A stretch of 64,000 nt of DNA, taken from contig NZ_JAIRDQ010000001.1 in assembly GCF_021458635.1 (NCBI RefSeq), forward strand, positions 1,240,001 to 1,304,000, in the 5' to 3' direction. Both the position numbers and the translations under genes were made by a program. Below, in pieces: positions 29,962-40,517 of the stretch. Source of the DNA: Bradyrhizobium monzae (GTDB lineage Bacteria; Pseudomonadota; Alphaproteobacteria; Rhizobiales; Xanthobacteraceae). Below the pieces are notes generated by a model. The model was given only the letters and a program-made list of their open reading frames with translations, searched no databases and had not been told where the DNA came from. Within the stretch, counting starts at the first letter, position 1. Every line of letters begins with the position of its first letter.

Positions 29962-31062
29962 TCAGATTCCGGCGACTTTGACCACCAGATCGGCCAGCCG
30001 CTCCGCGGCATCGAGCCGGCCTGCCCCTTTCGCCGCGGCCGCCATGGCGCCAAGGCGCGCCGGCTCGGCTGCGAAGCCGGAGACCTCTGCGGCGAGACGA
30101 TCCGGGGTGAACTCGGTCTGCGGGATGCGGATGGCGCCGTCGACCTTGGCCAGCACGCCGGCATTGGCGAACTGGTCCTGGTCGATCGCGCCCGGCAGCG
30201 GCACCAGGATCGACGGCCGGCCGATCGCGGCGAGCTCGGCGACCGTGCCGGCGCCGGAGCGCGACACCACCAGATGGTTGGAGGCAAGCCGCGCCGGCAA
30301 ATCCGTGAAGAACGGCGCGAGCTCGGCATTGATCTTGAGCTTGTCGTAGACCGCGCGCACGCGGGCCATGTCCTCGTCGCGGACCTGCTGGGTAACGATG
30401 AGCCGGCCCCACAACGCCGGCTCGAGCCGCTCGATCGCGCCCGGCACGATGTCGGCCATGATGCGCGCGCCCTGGCTGCCGCCGACGATGAGGAGGCGCA
30501 GCGGGCCATTCACTTCGGGTGCGACATAAGGCACGGCCGCCGCAGCGAGGACCGCCGGCCGCATCGGCGTGCCGACCGTCGTGGTCTTGGCCGCCAGGGC
30601 GGGATCGCGATCGAGCACGCCCGGCAACGACGTCGCGATGGCGCGGACACGGCTCGACAGAAAGCGGTTGGCGCGACCGAGCACCGCGTTGGCGTCGTGG
30701 ATGATGCCGGGTACGCCGGCGAATTTTGCCGCAACCAGTGGCGGCAATGTGGGATAGCCGCCGAAGCCGACGACGGCGACGGGCTTCAACCGCTTGATCA
30801 GGCGGTACGCAGAGAGCGTGCCGGTCGCCAGTGTGAGGCCGGCATAAGTGAGCTGGATCGGATTGCGGCCGCGCGCGGTCTCGCTCGCGACGACGTCGAT
30901 CATGTCCTTGGTGAACAGCCCGCTATAGCGCAGCGCACGCTCATCGGTGACCAGGCGCACGCGAAAGCCGCGCCGGATCAGCTCGACGCCGACTGCCTCG
31001 GCCGGAAACAGATGACCGCCGGTGCCGCCCGCGGCGAGAAGAATCAAGGGGGAGTTGGTCAT
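29962..31062 (-). CDS. murG: Undecaprenyldiphospho-muramoylpentapeptide beta-N-acetylglucosaminyltransferase
   Basis: GT-B glycosyltransferase that adds GlcNAc to lipid I to give lipid II on the inner face of the membrane. It is 366 residues from the ATG at 31062. GGTGGHLFP (12-20) is the N-terminal glycine loop; VVGFGGYPTLPPLVAA and VSRSGAGTVAELAAIGRPS are the family blocks, and PLPGAIDQDQFANA is the UDP-GlcNAc binding region. The open frame continues 17 codons upstream without a Shine-Dalgarno sequence, so the internal ATG is used. Confidence 0.96.
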   Translation of the reverse strand: MTNSPLILLAAGGTGGHLFPAEAVGVELIRRGFRVRLVTDERALRYSGLFTKDMIDVVASETARGRNPIQLTYAGLTLATGTLSAYRLIKRLKPVAVVGFGGYPTLPPLVAAKFAGVPGIIHDANAVLGRANRFLSSRVRAIATSLPGVLDRDPALAAKTTTVGTPMRPAVLAAAAVPYVAPEVNGPLRLLIVGGSQGARIMADIVPGAIERLEPALWGRLIVTQQVRDEDMARVRAVYDKLKINAELAPFFTDLPARLASNHLVVSRSGAGTVAELAAIGRPSILVPLPGAIDQDQFANAGVLAKVDGAIRIPQTEFTPDRLAAEVSGFAAEPARLGAMAAAAKGAGRLDAAERLADLVVKVAGI

Positions 31063-31089
31063 GGAGAGGGTTTTTACAATGTCTCCCCC

Positions 31090-31118
31090 GTCATTGCGAG
31101 CGACGCGAAGCAATCCTA
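31090..31118. repeat. REP-like element overlapping the ftsW stop codon
   Basis: GTCATTGCGAGCGACGCGAAGCAATCC is a relative of the 15214-15247 palindrome. It ends inside the stop codon of ftsW, so the last bases of ftsW belong to the repeat. This suggests insertion at the very end of the gene. Confidence 0.55.
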
Positions 31119-32267
31119 CGCGTAACTCCGCATCGCCTCGGCGTGGCCGCTGGCTTCGACCTCGGTGCGTGGGCGCAGCCGCGTCAGCGCCAGCATCATG
31201 CCGACGCCATAGGACAGCGACACGATCGAGGAACCCCCGTACGAAATGAACGGCAGCGTCATGCCCTTGGCCGGGATGAGCTGGAGGTTGACCGACATGT
31301 TGATCGCGGCCTGCACGCCGAACAGGATCGCCAACCCCGAGGCCGCAAAGCGCGAGAACATGTCCTCATTGGCATAGGCGCGCGACAGCGTACGAATGAC
31401 GACGAAGGTAAACAGCGCCAGCATCGCCAGGCACAGGATGATGCCGAACTCTTCGGCGGCAACCGCGAACACGAAGTCGGTGTGGCTGTCCGGCAGGCTG
31501 CGTTTTGCGATGCCCTCGCCCGGTCCGAGGCCAAACCAGCCACCGTTGTAGAAGGCCTCCATCGCGGTATCGACCTGGAAAGTGTCGCCGGAAGCCGGAT
31601 TCATGAAGCGCTTGATGCGTCCGGCAACGTGGGGAACAAAAAGATAGGCGCTGAACAGGCCCGCCGCGCCGATGCCAGCGAGGCCAAATACCCAGATCAT
31701 GCGCATGCCCGCGATGAAGAACAGCGAGCCCCACACCATCAGGATCAGCATGGTCTGGCCGAAATCCGGCTCCATCACCAGCAGCGATACCAGCATCATC
31801 AGCAGAACCAGCGCCATCGAGGTCGCCGGCATCTCAGGCCGCTTGGTCGATTCCGCGAACAGCCACGCCGCGATGACGACGAACGAGGGCTTTGCGATTT
31901 CGGAGGCCTGGATGTTGACGCCGAGCAGCGTGATCCAGCGCCGCGAGCCCTTCACCTCGGGGCCGATGGCGAGCGTCACCACGATCAGGATGATGCTGAC
32001 CGTGAAGATGATCAGCGCGCTTCGCCGGATCGAGCGCGGCGACAGGAAGGAGACGCCGACCAGCACCATGAAGGACGGCGCCAGGAACATCACGTGGCGG
32101 CTGAAGAAGTGGAAGGGATCGAGCCCGATGCGGGTCGCGACCGGCGGGCTCGCGGCCAGCGACAGGATGACGCCGGTCAGCATCAGCACCAGGATCGCGC
32201 CGAGCAGCGGCTTGTCGACGGTCCACCACCACTCGGTAAAGGGGGTGCGTTCTTCACGGGAGAGCAT
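31116..32267 (-). CDS. ftsW: Peptidoglycan glycosyltransferase FtsW
   Basis: SEDS-family polymerase of septal peptidoglycan, working with FtsI. The 383 residues form about ten membrane helices. Recognisable blocks are GSRRWITLLGVNIQASEIAKP, AMEAFYNGGWFGLGPGEG with the long periplasmic loop, and LPFISYGGSS near the C-terminus. The N-terminal ATG at 32267 is followed by a short cytoplasmic tail. It is separated from murD by a 132-residue gene, an arrangement I do not expect in the standard cluster. Confidence 0.97.
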   Translation of the reverse strand: MLSREERTPFTEWWWTVDKPLLGAILVLMLTGVILSLAASPPVATRIGLDPFHFFSRHVMFLAPSFMVLVGVSFLSPRSIRRSALIIFTVSIILIVVTLAIGPEVKGSRRWITLLGVNIQASEIAKPSFVVIAAWLFAESTKRPEMPATSMALVLLMMLVSLLVMEPDFGQTMLILMVWGSLFFIAGMRMIWVFGLAGIGAAGLFSAYLFVPHVAGRIKRFMNPASGDTFQVDTAMEAFYNGGWFGLGPGEGIAKRSLPDSHTDFVFAVAAEEFGIILCLAMLALFTFVVIRTLSRAYANEDMFSRFAASGLAILFGVQAAINMSVNLQLIPAKGMTLPFISYGGSSIVSLSYGVGMMLALTRLRPRTEVEASGHAEAMRSYA

Positions 32268-32368
32268 GGGCGGCCGCTTTCGGACAGAGGTCCGTCCATT
32301 GGTCGCCGAGGTTGGTTACCGCAGGGTTAAGGAAATGGATATCTTTGTCGATAGAGCCACCCGCGGCC

Positions 32369-32767
32369 CTATTCGTAGTTGATCGTGATATCCCCCGCGC
32401 GCTGATCGCGCTTGTAGATCTGGCCCGCCTCCGGAATGAAGCCGATCCTGACGGCCCGCTCGCTGCTCCAGGCGACGACCACATCAGGATGCCCGCCGAC
32501 GCTGACAAAGGTCGGCGTGCTCTCAGGCGAGAAGGTCCGGCCACGCGCCACGATGCTGGCTTGCGTGCTGTCGGGCACGTTCGCTCCGCACGACTTCCAG
32601 ATCACGACAACCAGCCTGTTGCCGCTCGGGGAGGCGAATAATTTCTGGCGGACGACACGACATGCGCCGAATTCGTGCATGACGGTGTCAGCGAGGAAGA
32701 CACAGAGGAAGCCGATGGGAATAGCAAGCGCAACGACGACAAGTCCGATCCAGCGTCGCCGCGACAT
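32369..32767 (-). CDS. Uncharacterised membrane-anchored or exported protein inserted between murD and ftsW
   Basis: A 132-residue protein with one N-terminal hydrophobic helix (residues 7-26) and a small periplasmic beta-rich domain. Two cysteines (Cys36 and Cys60) could form a disulphide. The pattern SPSGNRLVVVIWKSCGANVPDST, read in two parts (SPSGNRLVV and CGANVPDST), resembles a recurrent motif of small exported proteins of unknown function; that is from memory only. It starts 3 bp after the murD stop and lies 101 bp before ftsW, so it is probably in the operon. A signal anchor is as likely as a cleaved signal peptide. Function unknown. Confidence 0.75.
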   Translation of the reverse strand: MSRRRWIGLVVVALAIPIGFLCVFLADTVMHEFGACRVVRQKLFASPSGNRLVVVIWKSCGANVPDSTQASIVARGRTFSPESTPTFVSVGGHPDVVVAWSSERAVRIGFIPEAGQIYKRDQRAGDITINYE

Positions 32768-32770
32768 TCG

Positions 32771-34168
32771 TCAGACCACCGGCTTCACACCTGGCAGCGC
32801 CTGCACCAGCTCACGGAACCTGGTGCCGCGGATCTCGAAGTTGCGGTACTGGTCGAACGAGGCGCAGGCCGGCGACAGCAGCACGACCGCGTCGGTAAGG
32901 CCCGACGCTTCCGCGTCGCGCGCGGCGTGCTCCACCGCGACGTCGAGCGTCTGGCTGATCTCGTGCCCGACTGGGCCAAGCGTGCCGGAAAATTCCTGCG
33001 CGGCCTCGCCGATCAGATAGGCCTTGCGGATGCGCGGGAAGAAGGAGGTCAGGCTGGTGATACCGCCCGCTTTCGGCTTGCCGCCCGCGATCCAGAAAAT
33101 GTCGGCAAAGGACGATAGCGCATGCGCGGTGGCATCCGCGTTGGTGCCTTTGGAGTCGTTGACGAACAGCACGTTGCCGCGGCGGCCGACCTGCTCCATG
33201 CGGTGCGCGAGGCCCGGAAAGCTGCGCAGGCCGTTCTGCAGCACATCAAGGCCGATGCCCATTGCAAGCGCGGCAGCGGCCGCGCACGCCGCGTTCTGCG
33301 CATTGTGCAGGCCGCGCAGCGAGCCGATGCCGCCGAGCCTTGCGACCTCGCTGCGGGCCCCCCCCGAGGTCCGCACGATGGTGCCGTGCTCGACATGAAT
33401 GCCGCTCGCCAGCGGATTCCTGACGGAGATGCGCACCACGTTCTTGCCGGCGCGGTCGAGCCGGTCGGCGATGTCGCGGCAATAGCCGTCATCGACCCCG
33501 ACGATCGATGTGCCGCCAGGCTGCACGCCTGCAACCAGGCGCTCTTTCACCGCAGCGTAATGTTCGATGGTGCCGTGACGATCGATGTGATCCTCACTGA
33601 CATTGAGCAGAATGCCGACGGAAGGATCGAGCGAGGGCGTGAGGTCGATCTGGTAGGACGACATCTCGATGACGTGGACGCGGCCCGTGCGCGGCGGCTC
33701 CAGCGACAGGATCGCGGTGCCGATATTGCCGCCCATCTGGGTGTCGTAGCCCGCAACCTTCGTGAGATGCGCGATCAGCGCCGTCGTGGTCGACTTGCCG
33801 TTGGTACCGGTGATCGCAATGAACGGCGCGTTCGGAGCGTGGCGTCGGCGCTCGCGGCAGAACAGCTCGATGTCGCCGATCACCTCGCAGCCCACCTCGC
33901 GCGCCTTCAGCACGCTCCAGTGCGGCACGGGATGGGTCAGCGGCACGCCGGGGGCGAGCACGAGCGCGGCGAAATTCGACCAGGAGACGTTGCGCAGATC
34001 CGCGGTGATGAATCCAGCCTGCGCCGCCTTGGCGACATTCTCGGCATTGTCGTCGGCGGCGATCACATCGGCGCCGCCGGCCTTCAGCGCGTGGCAGCAG
34101 GCGAGGCCCGAGCCGCCGAGGCCGAACACCGCGACCGTCTTGCCGGCGAAGGATGTGACCGGGATCAT
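32771..34168 (-). CDS. murD: UDP-N-acetylmuramoylalanine--D-glutamate ligase
   Basis: Adds D-Glu to UDP-MurNAc-L-Ala, 465 residues. Visible are the N-terminal [17 protein letters not shown] loop [14 protein letters not shown] near residue 120, [11 protein letters not shown], and the C-terminal [19 protein letters not shown] typical of MurD. It begins 10 bp after mraY and ends 3 bp before the unrecognised small gene. Confidence 0.97.
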   Translation of the reverse strand: MIPVTSFAGKTVAVFGLGGSGLACCHALKAGGADVIAADDNAENVAKAAQAGFITADLRNVSWSNFAALVLAPGVPLTHPVPHWSVLKAREVGCEVIGDIELFCRERRRHAPNAPFIAITGTNGKSTTTALIAHLTKVAGYDTQMGGNIGTAILSLEPPRTGRVHVIEMSSYQIDLTPSLDPSVGILLNVSEDHIDRHGTIEHYAAVKERLVAGVQPGGTSIVGVDDGYCRDIADRLDRAGKNVVRISVRNPLASGIHVEHGTIVRTSGGARSEVARLGGIGSLRGLHNAQNAACAAAAALAMGIGLDVLQNGLRSFPGLAHRMEQVGRRGNVLFVNDSKGTNADATAHALSSFADIFWIAGGKPKAGGITSLTSFFPRIRKAYLIGEAAQEFSGTLGPVGHEISQTLDVAVEHAARDAEASGLTDAVVLLSPACASFDQYRNFEIRGTRFRELVQALPGVKPVV

Positions 34169-34178
34169 CGTGGTACCG

Positions 34179-35282
34179 TCAGCGCAGCTTCAGCGTGGAG
34201 AGGCCGGCAAGCGCCAGCATCACCGAGATGATCCAGAAGCGGATCACGATCTGGGGCTCGGTCCAGCCGAGCTGCTCGAAATGGTGGTGGATCGGCGCCA
34301 TGCGGAAGATGCGCTTGCCCGTGAGCTTGAACGACACCACCTGCACGATGACGGAGACCGCTTCCAGCACGAACAGGCCGCCGATCACCGCGAGCACGAT
34401 CTCGTGCTTCACCGCGACCGCGATCGCCCCCAGCATGCCGCCGAGCGCGAGCGAGCCGGTGTCGCCCATGAAGATCGAGGCCGGCGGCGCGTTGAACCAG
34501 AGGAAGCCGAGGCCGGCGCCCAAGAGCGCGCCGCAGAGCACCGCAAGCTCGCCGGTGCCCGCAACATATTTGATCTGGAGATAGTCGGCGAACACCGCGT
34601 TGCCGGCGAGATAGGCGATCATCGCAAAGCTCGCGGTCGCGATCATCACGGGCACGATGGCGAGGCCATCGAGGCCGTCGGTGAGGTTCACCGCATTGCC
34701 TGCACCGACGATGACGAAGGCGCCGAACACGACGAAGAACCAGCCGAAATGCAGCACGGTGTCCTTCAGGAACGGAATCGTCAGCGCGGTCGAGGCTGGG
34801 TCGCGGTTCAGCCGCACCAGCGCATAGCAGGCGACCAGGGCGATGACCGCCTCGATCAGCAGGCGCAGCTTGCCGCCGAACCCGCTCGTGGTCTGCTTGG
34901 TCACCTTGAGATAATCGTCATAGAAACCGACGAAGCCGAAGCCGAGCGTCACCGCCAGCACGATCCAGACATAGGGATTGAGCGGATTGCACCACAGCAC
35001 CGTGCCGACCGTGAGGCCGGACAGGATCATCAGCCCGCCCATGGTCGGCGTGCCCTTCTTGGCCAGATGCGATTGCGGGCCGTCGGTGCGGATCGGCTGG
35101 CCCTTGCCCTGCCGGATGCGCAGATGATCGATGATCCAGGGCCCGAACAGGAACACGAACAGCGCGCCGGTGACGACGGCGCCGCCGGTGCGGAACGTGA
35201 TGTAGCGAAAGACGTTCAAAACGGTGCGCACAGCACCGAAGCCCGGAAATGTATTGGAAAGCTCGATCAGCCAGTAAAACAT
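34179..35282 (-). CDS. mraY: Phospho-N-acetylmuramoyl-pentapeptide transferase
   Basis: Ten-helix membrane enzyme that transfers phospho-MurNAc-pentapeptide to undecaprenyl phosphate to give lipid I. The 367 residues show KKGTPTMGG, the aspartate pair [34 protein letters not shown] and the histidine motif [11 protein letters not shown]. The ATG at 35282 opens MFYWLIEL. A 176-bp gap separates it from murF. Confidence 0.98.
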   Translation of the reverse strand: MFYWLIELSNTFPGFGAVRTVLNVFRYITFRTGGAVVTGALFVFLFGPWIIDHLRIRQGKGQPIRTDGPQSHLAKKGTPTMGGLMILSGLTVGTVLWCNPLNPYVWIVLAVTLGFGFVGFYDDYLKVTKQTTSGFGGKLRLLIEAVIALVACYALVRLNRDPASTALTIPFLKDTVLHFGWFFVVFGAFVIVGAGNAVNLTDGLDGLAIVPVMIATASFAMIAYLAGNAVFADYLQIKYVAGTGELAVLCGALLGAGLGFLWFNAPPASIFMGDTGSLALGGMLGAIAVAVKHEIVLAVIGGLFVLEAVSVIVQVVSFKLTGKRIFRMAPIHHHFEQLGWTEPQIVIRFWIISVMLALAGLSTLKLR

Positions 35283-35458
35283 TCAGACAGTCCTATGGCG
35301 CCTTTCGCACGCAGGCCTTTTAGACGCGGATTTCGCCTCACGCGCATTCATTGGTTTTCATCATCGGTCGGGCGACCTTCAAGAAACCTGCCGGCAAGAA
35401 ACCTGCAGGCTTGGTACCGTAAAACGATGAGATTCGGGAACAGCGCCTTCCAAGCAGT

Positions 35459-36838
35459 TTACGCCTTTGCCTGCAAGGCGGCCACTAGGCCCGGCACAAA
35501 CTTGTTGACCCAGAACATCTTCTTGCTGCCCTTGACAACCACGACATCGCCTGCCTTCAGCAGGCCCGCGACCTCGCCCGGCTTCAGCGTGGCGGGATCG
35601 TCGTGCCAGCCGAGGCCTTTGCCGGCGGGAAGCGCGTCATAAAGGTGCCGCATCAGCGGCCCGACGCAATAGATGCCGTCGATGCCGTCGAGATGCGTGG
35701 TCAGCGCGGTGTGGTAGCTTGGTGCATCGTCGCCCAGTTCCAGCATGTCGCCGAGCACCGCAATGCGGCGGCCGCCGGTCATGTTGCGCGCCTGCAGACT
35801 TTGCAGCGCAGCAGCAACACTCGCGGGATTGCCGTTAAAGCTGTCGTCGATCACGGTGACGCCGCCGACCGCCTGCTCCACGCCGCGGCCGGTCATGATG
35901 CCGACGCGGTCGAGCTTGATCGCGAGCGTCGCGGCATCGAGATGCGCGGCATGAACAGAAGCAAGCGCGGCAAGCGCATTCTGCACGCGGTGCGGCGCGC
36001 CCGGCGTCAGGCTGAAGGCGATTTCCTTCTTGCCGATCCTGGCCACGACCTGCCAGCTCTCGCCATGCGGCGCGTGCGCAACCTCATGAACCTCGGCCTT
36101 CTCGCCAAAGCGCACCACCTTGCCCCTCCATTCGGACGCCTTGATCCCGGCCGGCAGCACCAGCACGCCGTCCTCGGGCAGGCCGAGCGCGATCGACACC
36201 TTCTCGCGGCGGATGGCTTCGAGCGAGCCGAGCTTCTCCAGATGCACCGGTTGGACGTTGACGACGAGCGCGACGGTCGGCCGCGTCAATTCGCTGAGTT
36301 GGGCGATCTCACCCGTCTGATTCATGCCCATCTCGACGACCCAGAGGCTGGCATCGGGCCGGGCGTTGCACAGCGTCAGCGGCACGCCCCAGAAATTGTT
36401 GAAGCTCGCCGGGCTCGCATAGGCATTGGGATAGGCCGCAAGATATTCCTTGGTGCTGGTCTTGCCGGCACTACCGGTCAACCCGATCACCGGCCCGTTG
36501 AAACGCGCGCGTGCGGCGCGGGCGAGGCCCCAGAGGCCGTCGATCAGCGTGTCCTTCACGACGATCTGCGGAATACGAACGCCCGCGATCTCGTGCGGCA
36601 CGATCATCGCGACCGCGCCTGACGCTTCCGCCTTGTCCGCGAACTCCCAGCCGTCGCGCGCACTGGCGAAGGCCGAGATGAAGCCGCCGCTCGGCGTACC
36701 GCTCAACGCCACGAACAGGCTGCCCGGCTTCACCAGGCGGCTGTCCTGGGTAACGAAGTCGATGGCCGTGTCCGGGAATGATCCTGTCGCGCCAAGCGCA
36801 CGCGCCACCTCGGCAACCGTCCATATTGGCGCGCTCAT
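35459..36838 (-). CDS. murF: UDP-N-acetylmuramoyl-tripeptide--D-alanyl-D-alanine ligase
   Basis: Joins D-Ala-D-Ala to the UDP-MurNAc tripeptide, 459 residues. The ATP loop is GLTGSAGKTSTKEYL near residue 118; NNFWGVPLTL, VVEMGMNQTGEI and DDSFNGNPASV follow in the expected order. Its ATG overlaps the murE stop by 4 bp (ATGA type), so the two ligases are translationally coupled. Confidence 0.97.
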   Translation of the reverse strand: MSAPIWTVAEVARALGATGSFPDTAIDFVTQDSRLVKPGSLFVALSGTPSGGFISAFASARDGWEFADKAEASGAVAMIVPHEIAGVRIPQIVVKDTLIDGLWGLARAARARFNGPVIGLTGSAGKTSTKEYLAAYPNAYASPASFNNFWGVPLTLCNARPDASLWVVEMGMNQTGEIAQLSELTRPTVALVVNVQPVHLEKLGSLEAIRREKVSIALGLPEDGVLVLPAGIKASEWRGKVVRFGEKAEVHEVAHAPHGESWQVVARIGKKEIAFSLTPGAPHRVQNALAALASVHAAHLDAATLAIKLDRVGIMTGRGVEQAVGGVTVIDDSFNGNPASVAAALQSLQARNMTGGRRIAVLGDMLELGDDAPSYHTALTTHLDGIDGIYCVGPLMRHLYDALPAGKGLGWHDDPATLKPGEVAGLLKAGDVVVVKGSKKMFWVNKFVPGLVAALQAKA

Positions 36839-38292
36839 GCAACCCTCGATGCTAATGCGGCGGCGACCGCCTCGTGATCACTGAACGGCAGGACCTCGCC
36901 ACCGACGATCTGCCCGGTCTCGTGGCCCTTGCCGGCGACGAGCAGCGCATCGCCATCTTCCAGTTCATCGATCGCGGCACGGATCGCGGTCGCGCGGTCG
37001 CCGATTTCGCGCGCGCCCTTGGCGGTGGCGAGGATCGCGGCGCGAATGGCTTCCGGCCTCTCGCTACGCGGATTGTCATCGGTGATGATGACGCGATCGG
37101 CATTCTCGGCCGCGATCTGGCCCATGATCGGCCGCTTGCCGGCGTCGCGATCACCGCCAGCGCCGAACACGACGATCAGCCTGCGCTTCGCGTAAGGCCG
37201 CAGCGCCTGCAACGCTTTCGCCAGCGCATCGGGCTTGTGCGCATAGTCGACGAAGATCGGCGCGCCGTTGCGCTCGCCGACGCGCTCGAGTCGGCCCTTG
37301 GCGCCTTCGAGATGCTCGAGGCTCGCAAAGACACTGGCCGCATCGCTGCCGGTGCCGATCGCGAGGCCGGCCGAGACCAGCGCATTCTCGATCTGGAATT
37401 CGCCGACCAGCGGCAGCCGAACCGCATAGCGCTTGCCGCGATGCTCGAGCGCAAGCTTTTGCGAGAAAGCTTCGACCACGGCTTCGATGAGGCGAATGCC
37501 TTCGCCCGCCCCGTCGCCGTGACGGCCCACCGCCATCACGCGCAGGCCGCGCGACTTGGCGGCGTCGATCGCTTCCGCCGAGCACTCATGATCGGCCGAG
37601 ATCACCGCGGCGCCCCCGGGCGGAACGAGCTCGCGGAACAGCCTGAGTTTTGCGGCGAGGTAGTGCGCGACAGTCGGATGGTAATCCATGTGGTCGCGCG
37701 AGAGATTGGTGAAACCGCCAGCAGAGAGGCGCACGCCGTCGAGGCGATATTGATCGAGCCCGTGCGACGACGCTTCGAAGGCGAGATGCGTCACACCCTC
37801 GTGCGCGATCTCATCGAGCTGTCGATGCAACGCAATCGGATCCGGCGTCGTCAATGAGCCGTAGACTGTGCGTTTCGGCGAGACGAGGCCGATGGTGCCG
37901 ATGCTGGCCGAGGCGTGACCGAGCCGCTCCCAGATCTGGCGCGTGAACGCGGCAACCGAGGTCTTGCCGCTGGTTCCGGTCACCGCCGCAATCGTCGCAG
38001 GCTGGGCCTGGAACAATCTTGCTGCAGCCAACGCCAGTGCGCGGCGCGGATTGGCAACAGCAATGAACGGCACCCTGCAGGCACCAGGCGCATGATCGCC
38101 GACCACAGCCACCGCGCCGGCCGCAATGGCAGCATCGACGAAGCGCGCGCCGTCGGTCTTGCTGCCTGCGAGCGCAAAGAAGAGATCGCCCGGCTTCACC
38201 ACGCGGCTGTCGAGGGCGACACCGCTCACATCGAGCGCCGCGACAGCAGGCTCGATCGTGGCGTCATTGCCTAGGAGGTCACGCAGCTTCAT
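36835..38292 (-). CDS. murE: UDP-N-acetylmuramoyl-tripeptide synthetase (meso-DAP-adding)
   Basis: Adds the third stem-peptide residue. It is 485 residues from the ATG at 38292, which has GGAAG 5 bp upstream; the longer frame (to 38328) lacks such support. ATP loop VTGTSGKTSVAAFTRQ near residue 105, then EASSHGLDQYRLDGV, and the DNPRSERPEA motif whose DNPR signature indicates meso-diaminopimelate as substrate, as expected in Gram-negatives. An 81-bp gap separates it from ftsI. Confidence 0.97.
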   Translation of the reverse strand: MKLRDLLGNDATIEPAVAALDVSGVALDSRVVKPGDLFFALAGSKTDGARFVDAAIAAGAVAVVGDHAPGACRVPFIAVANPRRALALAAARLFQAQPATIAAVTGTSGKTSVAAFTRQIWERLGHASASIGTIGLVSPKRTVYGSLTTPDPIALHRQLDEIAHEGVTHLAFEASSHGLDQYRLDGVRLSAGGFTNLSRDHMDYHPTVAHYLAAKLRLFRELVPPGGAAVISADHECSAEAIDAAKSRGLRVMAVGRHGDGAGEGIRLIEAVVEAFSQKLALEHRGKRYAVRLPLVGEFQIENALVSAGLAIGTGSDAASVFASLEHLEGAKGRLERVGERNGAPIFVDYAHKPDALAKALQALRPYAKRRLIVVFGAGGDRDAGKRPIMGQIAAENADRVIITDDNPRSERPEAIRAAILATAKGAREIGDRATAIRAAIDELEDGDALLVAGKGHETGQIVGGEVLPFSDHEAVAAALASRVA

Positions 38293-38373
38293 GGTCTTCC
38301 AGTCGCCATGCCGGAAAGCCGAATGCAAGGGATAATCCCCCGACTCAGCCGCGGCTACGGCCTACCCGATTGA

Positions 38374-40125
38374 TTACTGGGTTGTCCTGGATGCTGCAAG
38401 AATAAGGCGGTCGGACGGCGGCAGATCGAAGCGGGGCTCGATTCCAAGCAGCGGAGCGATACGGGCGATGACCTTGCCCCCCGTCGGCACAGCATTGAAG
38501 CCCGACGTGATGAAGCCATACGTCTCCTGCAGCGGCTGTGGCTCGTCCAGCATGATGAGAATCTGATATTTCGGATTGTCGGAGGGCATGATCGCGGTGA
38601 AGGAGTTGAGCACCCGCTTCTTGGCATAGCGGCCGTTGATGACCTTCTCGGACGTGCCGGTCTTGCCGCCGATATAATAGCCAGGAACATCGGCCTTCTT
38701 GGCGGTGCCGATCTCGGCGTTGAGCCGCATCAGATAGCGCATCTTGTCGGAAGTCTCGGGCTTGATCACGCGCTTGGCCATCGCCGCGGCTTCTTCTTCG
38801 CTGCGCTTGAGGAACGTCGGAGGAATCAGATAGCCGCCGTTCATCAGGGCGTTGATGCCCATCACCGCCTGTAGAGGTGCCACGGATAGGCCCTGACCGA
38901 ACGCGATGGTGACCGTGTTCAGCTCGCCCCAACGGCGCGGCACCAGCGGAGCCGCGCTCTCCGGCAACTCAGTGCGCAGCCGTGTCAACTGGCCCATTTT
39001 GGCCAGGAACGCCTTGTGCGCCTCGACGCCCTGACCGAGTGCGATCCGCGCAGCGCCGATATTGGACGAGTACGTGAACACTTCCTTGGTGTTGATGAAA
39101 CGTCCGAGCGAATGGCTGTCGTGAATAGTGAACTTGCCATAGTGCAGGTTTCCGCGCGCGTCCCACGACGAGTTCAGATTGATCTTGCCGGAATCCAGCG
39201 CCATTGCCAGCGTGAACGCCTTGAAGGTCGAGCCCATTTCGTAGACGCCGGTGGTCAGACGATTGATGCGGTCAGGATCGTGGGCTTCTTTCGGACTGTT
39301 GGGATCGAAATCCGGGAGAGAGACCATCGCGACGATTTCGCCGGTCTTGACGTTAGAGATAATGCCGGAGGCCGCCTTGGCGTGGAACTTGTCCTTGGCC
39401 TTCAGCAGCTCGTCGCGCAGTGCGTGCTCGACGCGCAAATCGACCGACAGCTCGATCGGCTTCTGCAGGCGGTCGGTGGCAAAGCCTGCACGATGGAGGT
39501 CGGCGAGGCCCTGATTATCGAGCCACTTCTCCATGCCGGCGATGCCCTGGTTGTCGATGTTGACCAGACCGATGAGGTGGGCGACCTCGTTGCCGGTCGG
39601 ATAGACGCGCTTGTTCTCGCGGAGGAAGCCGATGCCGGGAATGCCGAGCTTGTGGATGTCCTGCTGCTGCTTTGCCGTGATCTCGCGCTTCAGCCAGACG
39701 AAGCCCTTGCGCGACGACAGGCGATCGCGCACCTCGGCTTCGTCGAGGTCGGGCACGGTTGCGGTGAGAAGCTCGATTGCCTCGTCCTTGTCGATGATGC
39801 GGCGCGGCTCGCCGAACATGCTGGCCGCCTTGACGTCGGTCGCAAGGATCGCGCCGTTGCGGTCGACGATGTCGGGCCGCGCGGTTGCGACCACTTCCTG
39901 CGAGGCCGCGCGCCGCGCACTGTGGGCGTCGGCGCCGATTGCGAACATCACGAGCCGACCGCCGATCAGGGCGTAGACCGAGGCAAAGGCCAGCATCGCC
40001 AGGCCGACGCGCGCACGCGCCTTCGCGGCGCGATCGACATTGCGCCCGTAAAGCAGGCTGCGGATCAGCCGCTGCCGCCAGGGCTCGGTCGGACGCTGAT
40101 TGGGTTTAGCCGGAACAGTGCTCAT
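38374..40125 (-). CDS. ftsI: Septal peptidoglycan transpeptidase FtsI (PBP3)
   Basis: Class B penicillin-binding protein of 583 residues that cross-links septal peptidoglycan. A cytoplasmic tail and one membrane helix (about 41-60) precede the pedestal domain; the transpeptidase has the active-site STFK (299-302), SSN (353-355) and KTG (488-490). It overlaps ftsL by 4 bp. In transcription order it lies between ftsL and murE, the canonical position. Confidence 0.98.
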   Translation of the reverse strand: MSTVPAKPNQRPTEPWRQRLIRSLLYGRNVDRAAKARARVGLAMLAFASVYALIGGRLVMFAIGADAHSARRAASQEVVATARPDIVDRNGAILATDVKAASMFGEPRRIIDKDEAIELLTATVPDLDEAEVRDRLSSRKGFVWLKREITAKQQQDIHKLGIPGIGFLRENKRVYPTGNEVAHLIGLVNIDNQGIAGMEKWLDNQGLADLHRAGFATDRLQKPIELSVDLRVEHALRDELLKAKDKFHAKAASGIISNVKTGEIVAMVSLPDFDPNSPKEAHDPDRINRLTTGVYEMGSTFKAFTLAMALDSGKINLNSSWDARGNLHYGKFTIHDSHSLGRFINTKEVFTYSSNIGAARIALGQGVEAHKAFLAKMGQLTRLRTELPESAAPLVPRRWGELNTVTIAFGQGLSVAPLQAVMGINALMNGGYLIPPTFLKRSEEEAAAMAKRVIKPETSDKMRYLMRLNAEIGTAKKADVPGYYIGGKTGTSEKVINGRYAKKRVLNSFTAIMPSDNPKYQILIMLDEPQPLQETYGFITSGFNAVPTGGKVIARIAPLLGIEPRFDLPPSDRLILAASRTTQ

Positions 40126-40514
40126 TGCTTGTCCTCGGGCTGAGGCACGGAGCCCGTCACGGTATCGGGGTCGCTCGCGGCTTCGATGGTGTTGAGCATG
40201 GCGCCGATCGGGTCAGGCTCGCCCGGCCTGAACATCCGCGGCGGACGCTCCGGCAGGTTCTTCAGCGAGTCATATTGCGTGCCGTTGACCGGCTTGAGCG
40301 GCAGATGGCGGTCGGACAGACCCTGCAGCCGCAAGGGCGCATCAAGCTTGGCCCATTCGGAGCGCAGCGATGCGATCGCATCGCGCTGCTCGCGGATTTC
40401 CGCGTGCAGCCGCAGCACCTTCTCGGTGCGCGCGGTGGAATCCATCTTGATCCGGTAGACATAGGCGGCGGCAAAAATCAGCGCGCCGATGACGAGAAGG
40501 TGGATGAAGCGCAT
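40122..40514 (-). CDS. ftsL: Cell division protein FtsL
   Basis: Small bitopic divisome protein, 130 residues. A very short cytoplasmic end is followed by a membrane helix (residues 3-22) and a coiled-coil heptad region (about 28-60: TEKVLRLHAEIREQ and following). A Pro-rich periplasmic tail follows. Sequence conservation of FtsL is low; the assignment rests on topology and on the position between rsmH and ftsI. The ATG start is 3 bp after the rsmH stop. Confidence 0.9.
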   Translation of the reverse strand: MRFIHLLVIGALIFAAAYVYRIKMDSTARTEKVLRLHAEIREQRDAIASLRSEWAKLDAPLRLQGLSDRHLPLKPVNGTQYDSLKNLPERPPRMFRPGEPDPIGAMLNTIEAASDPDTVTGSVPQPEDKQ

Positions 40515-40517
40515 GTG

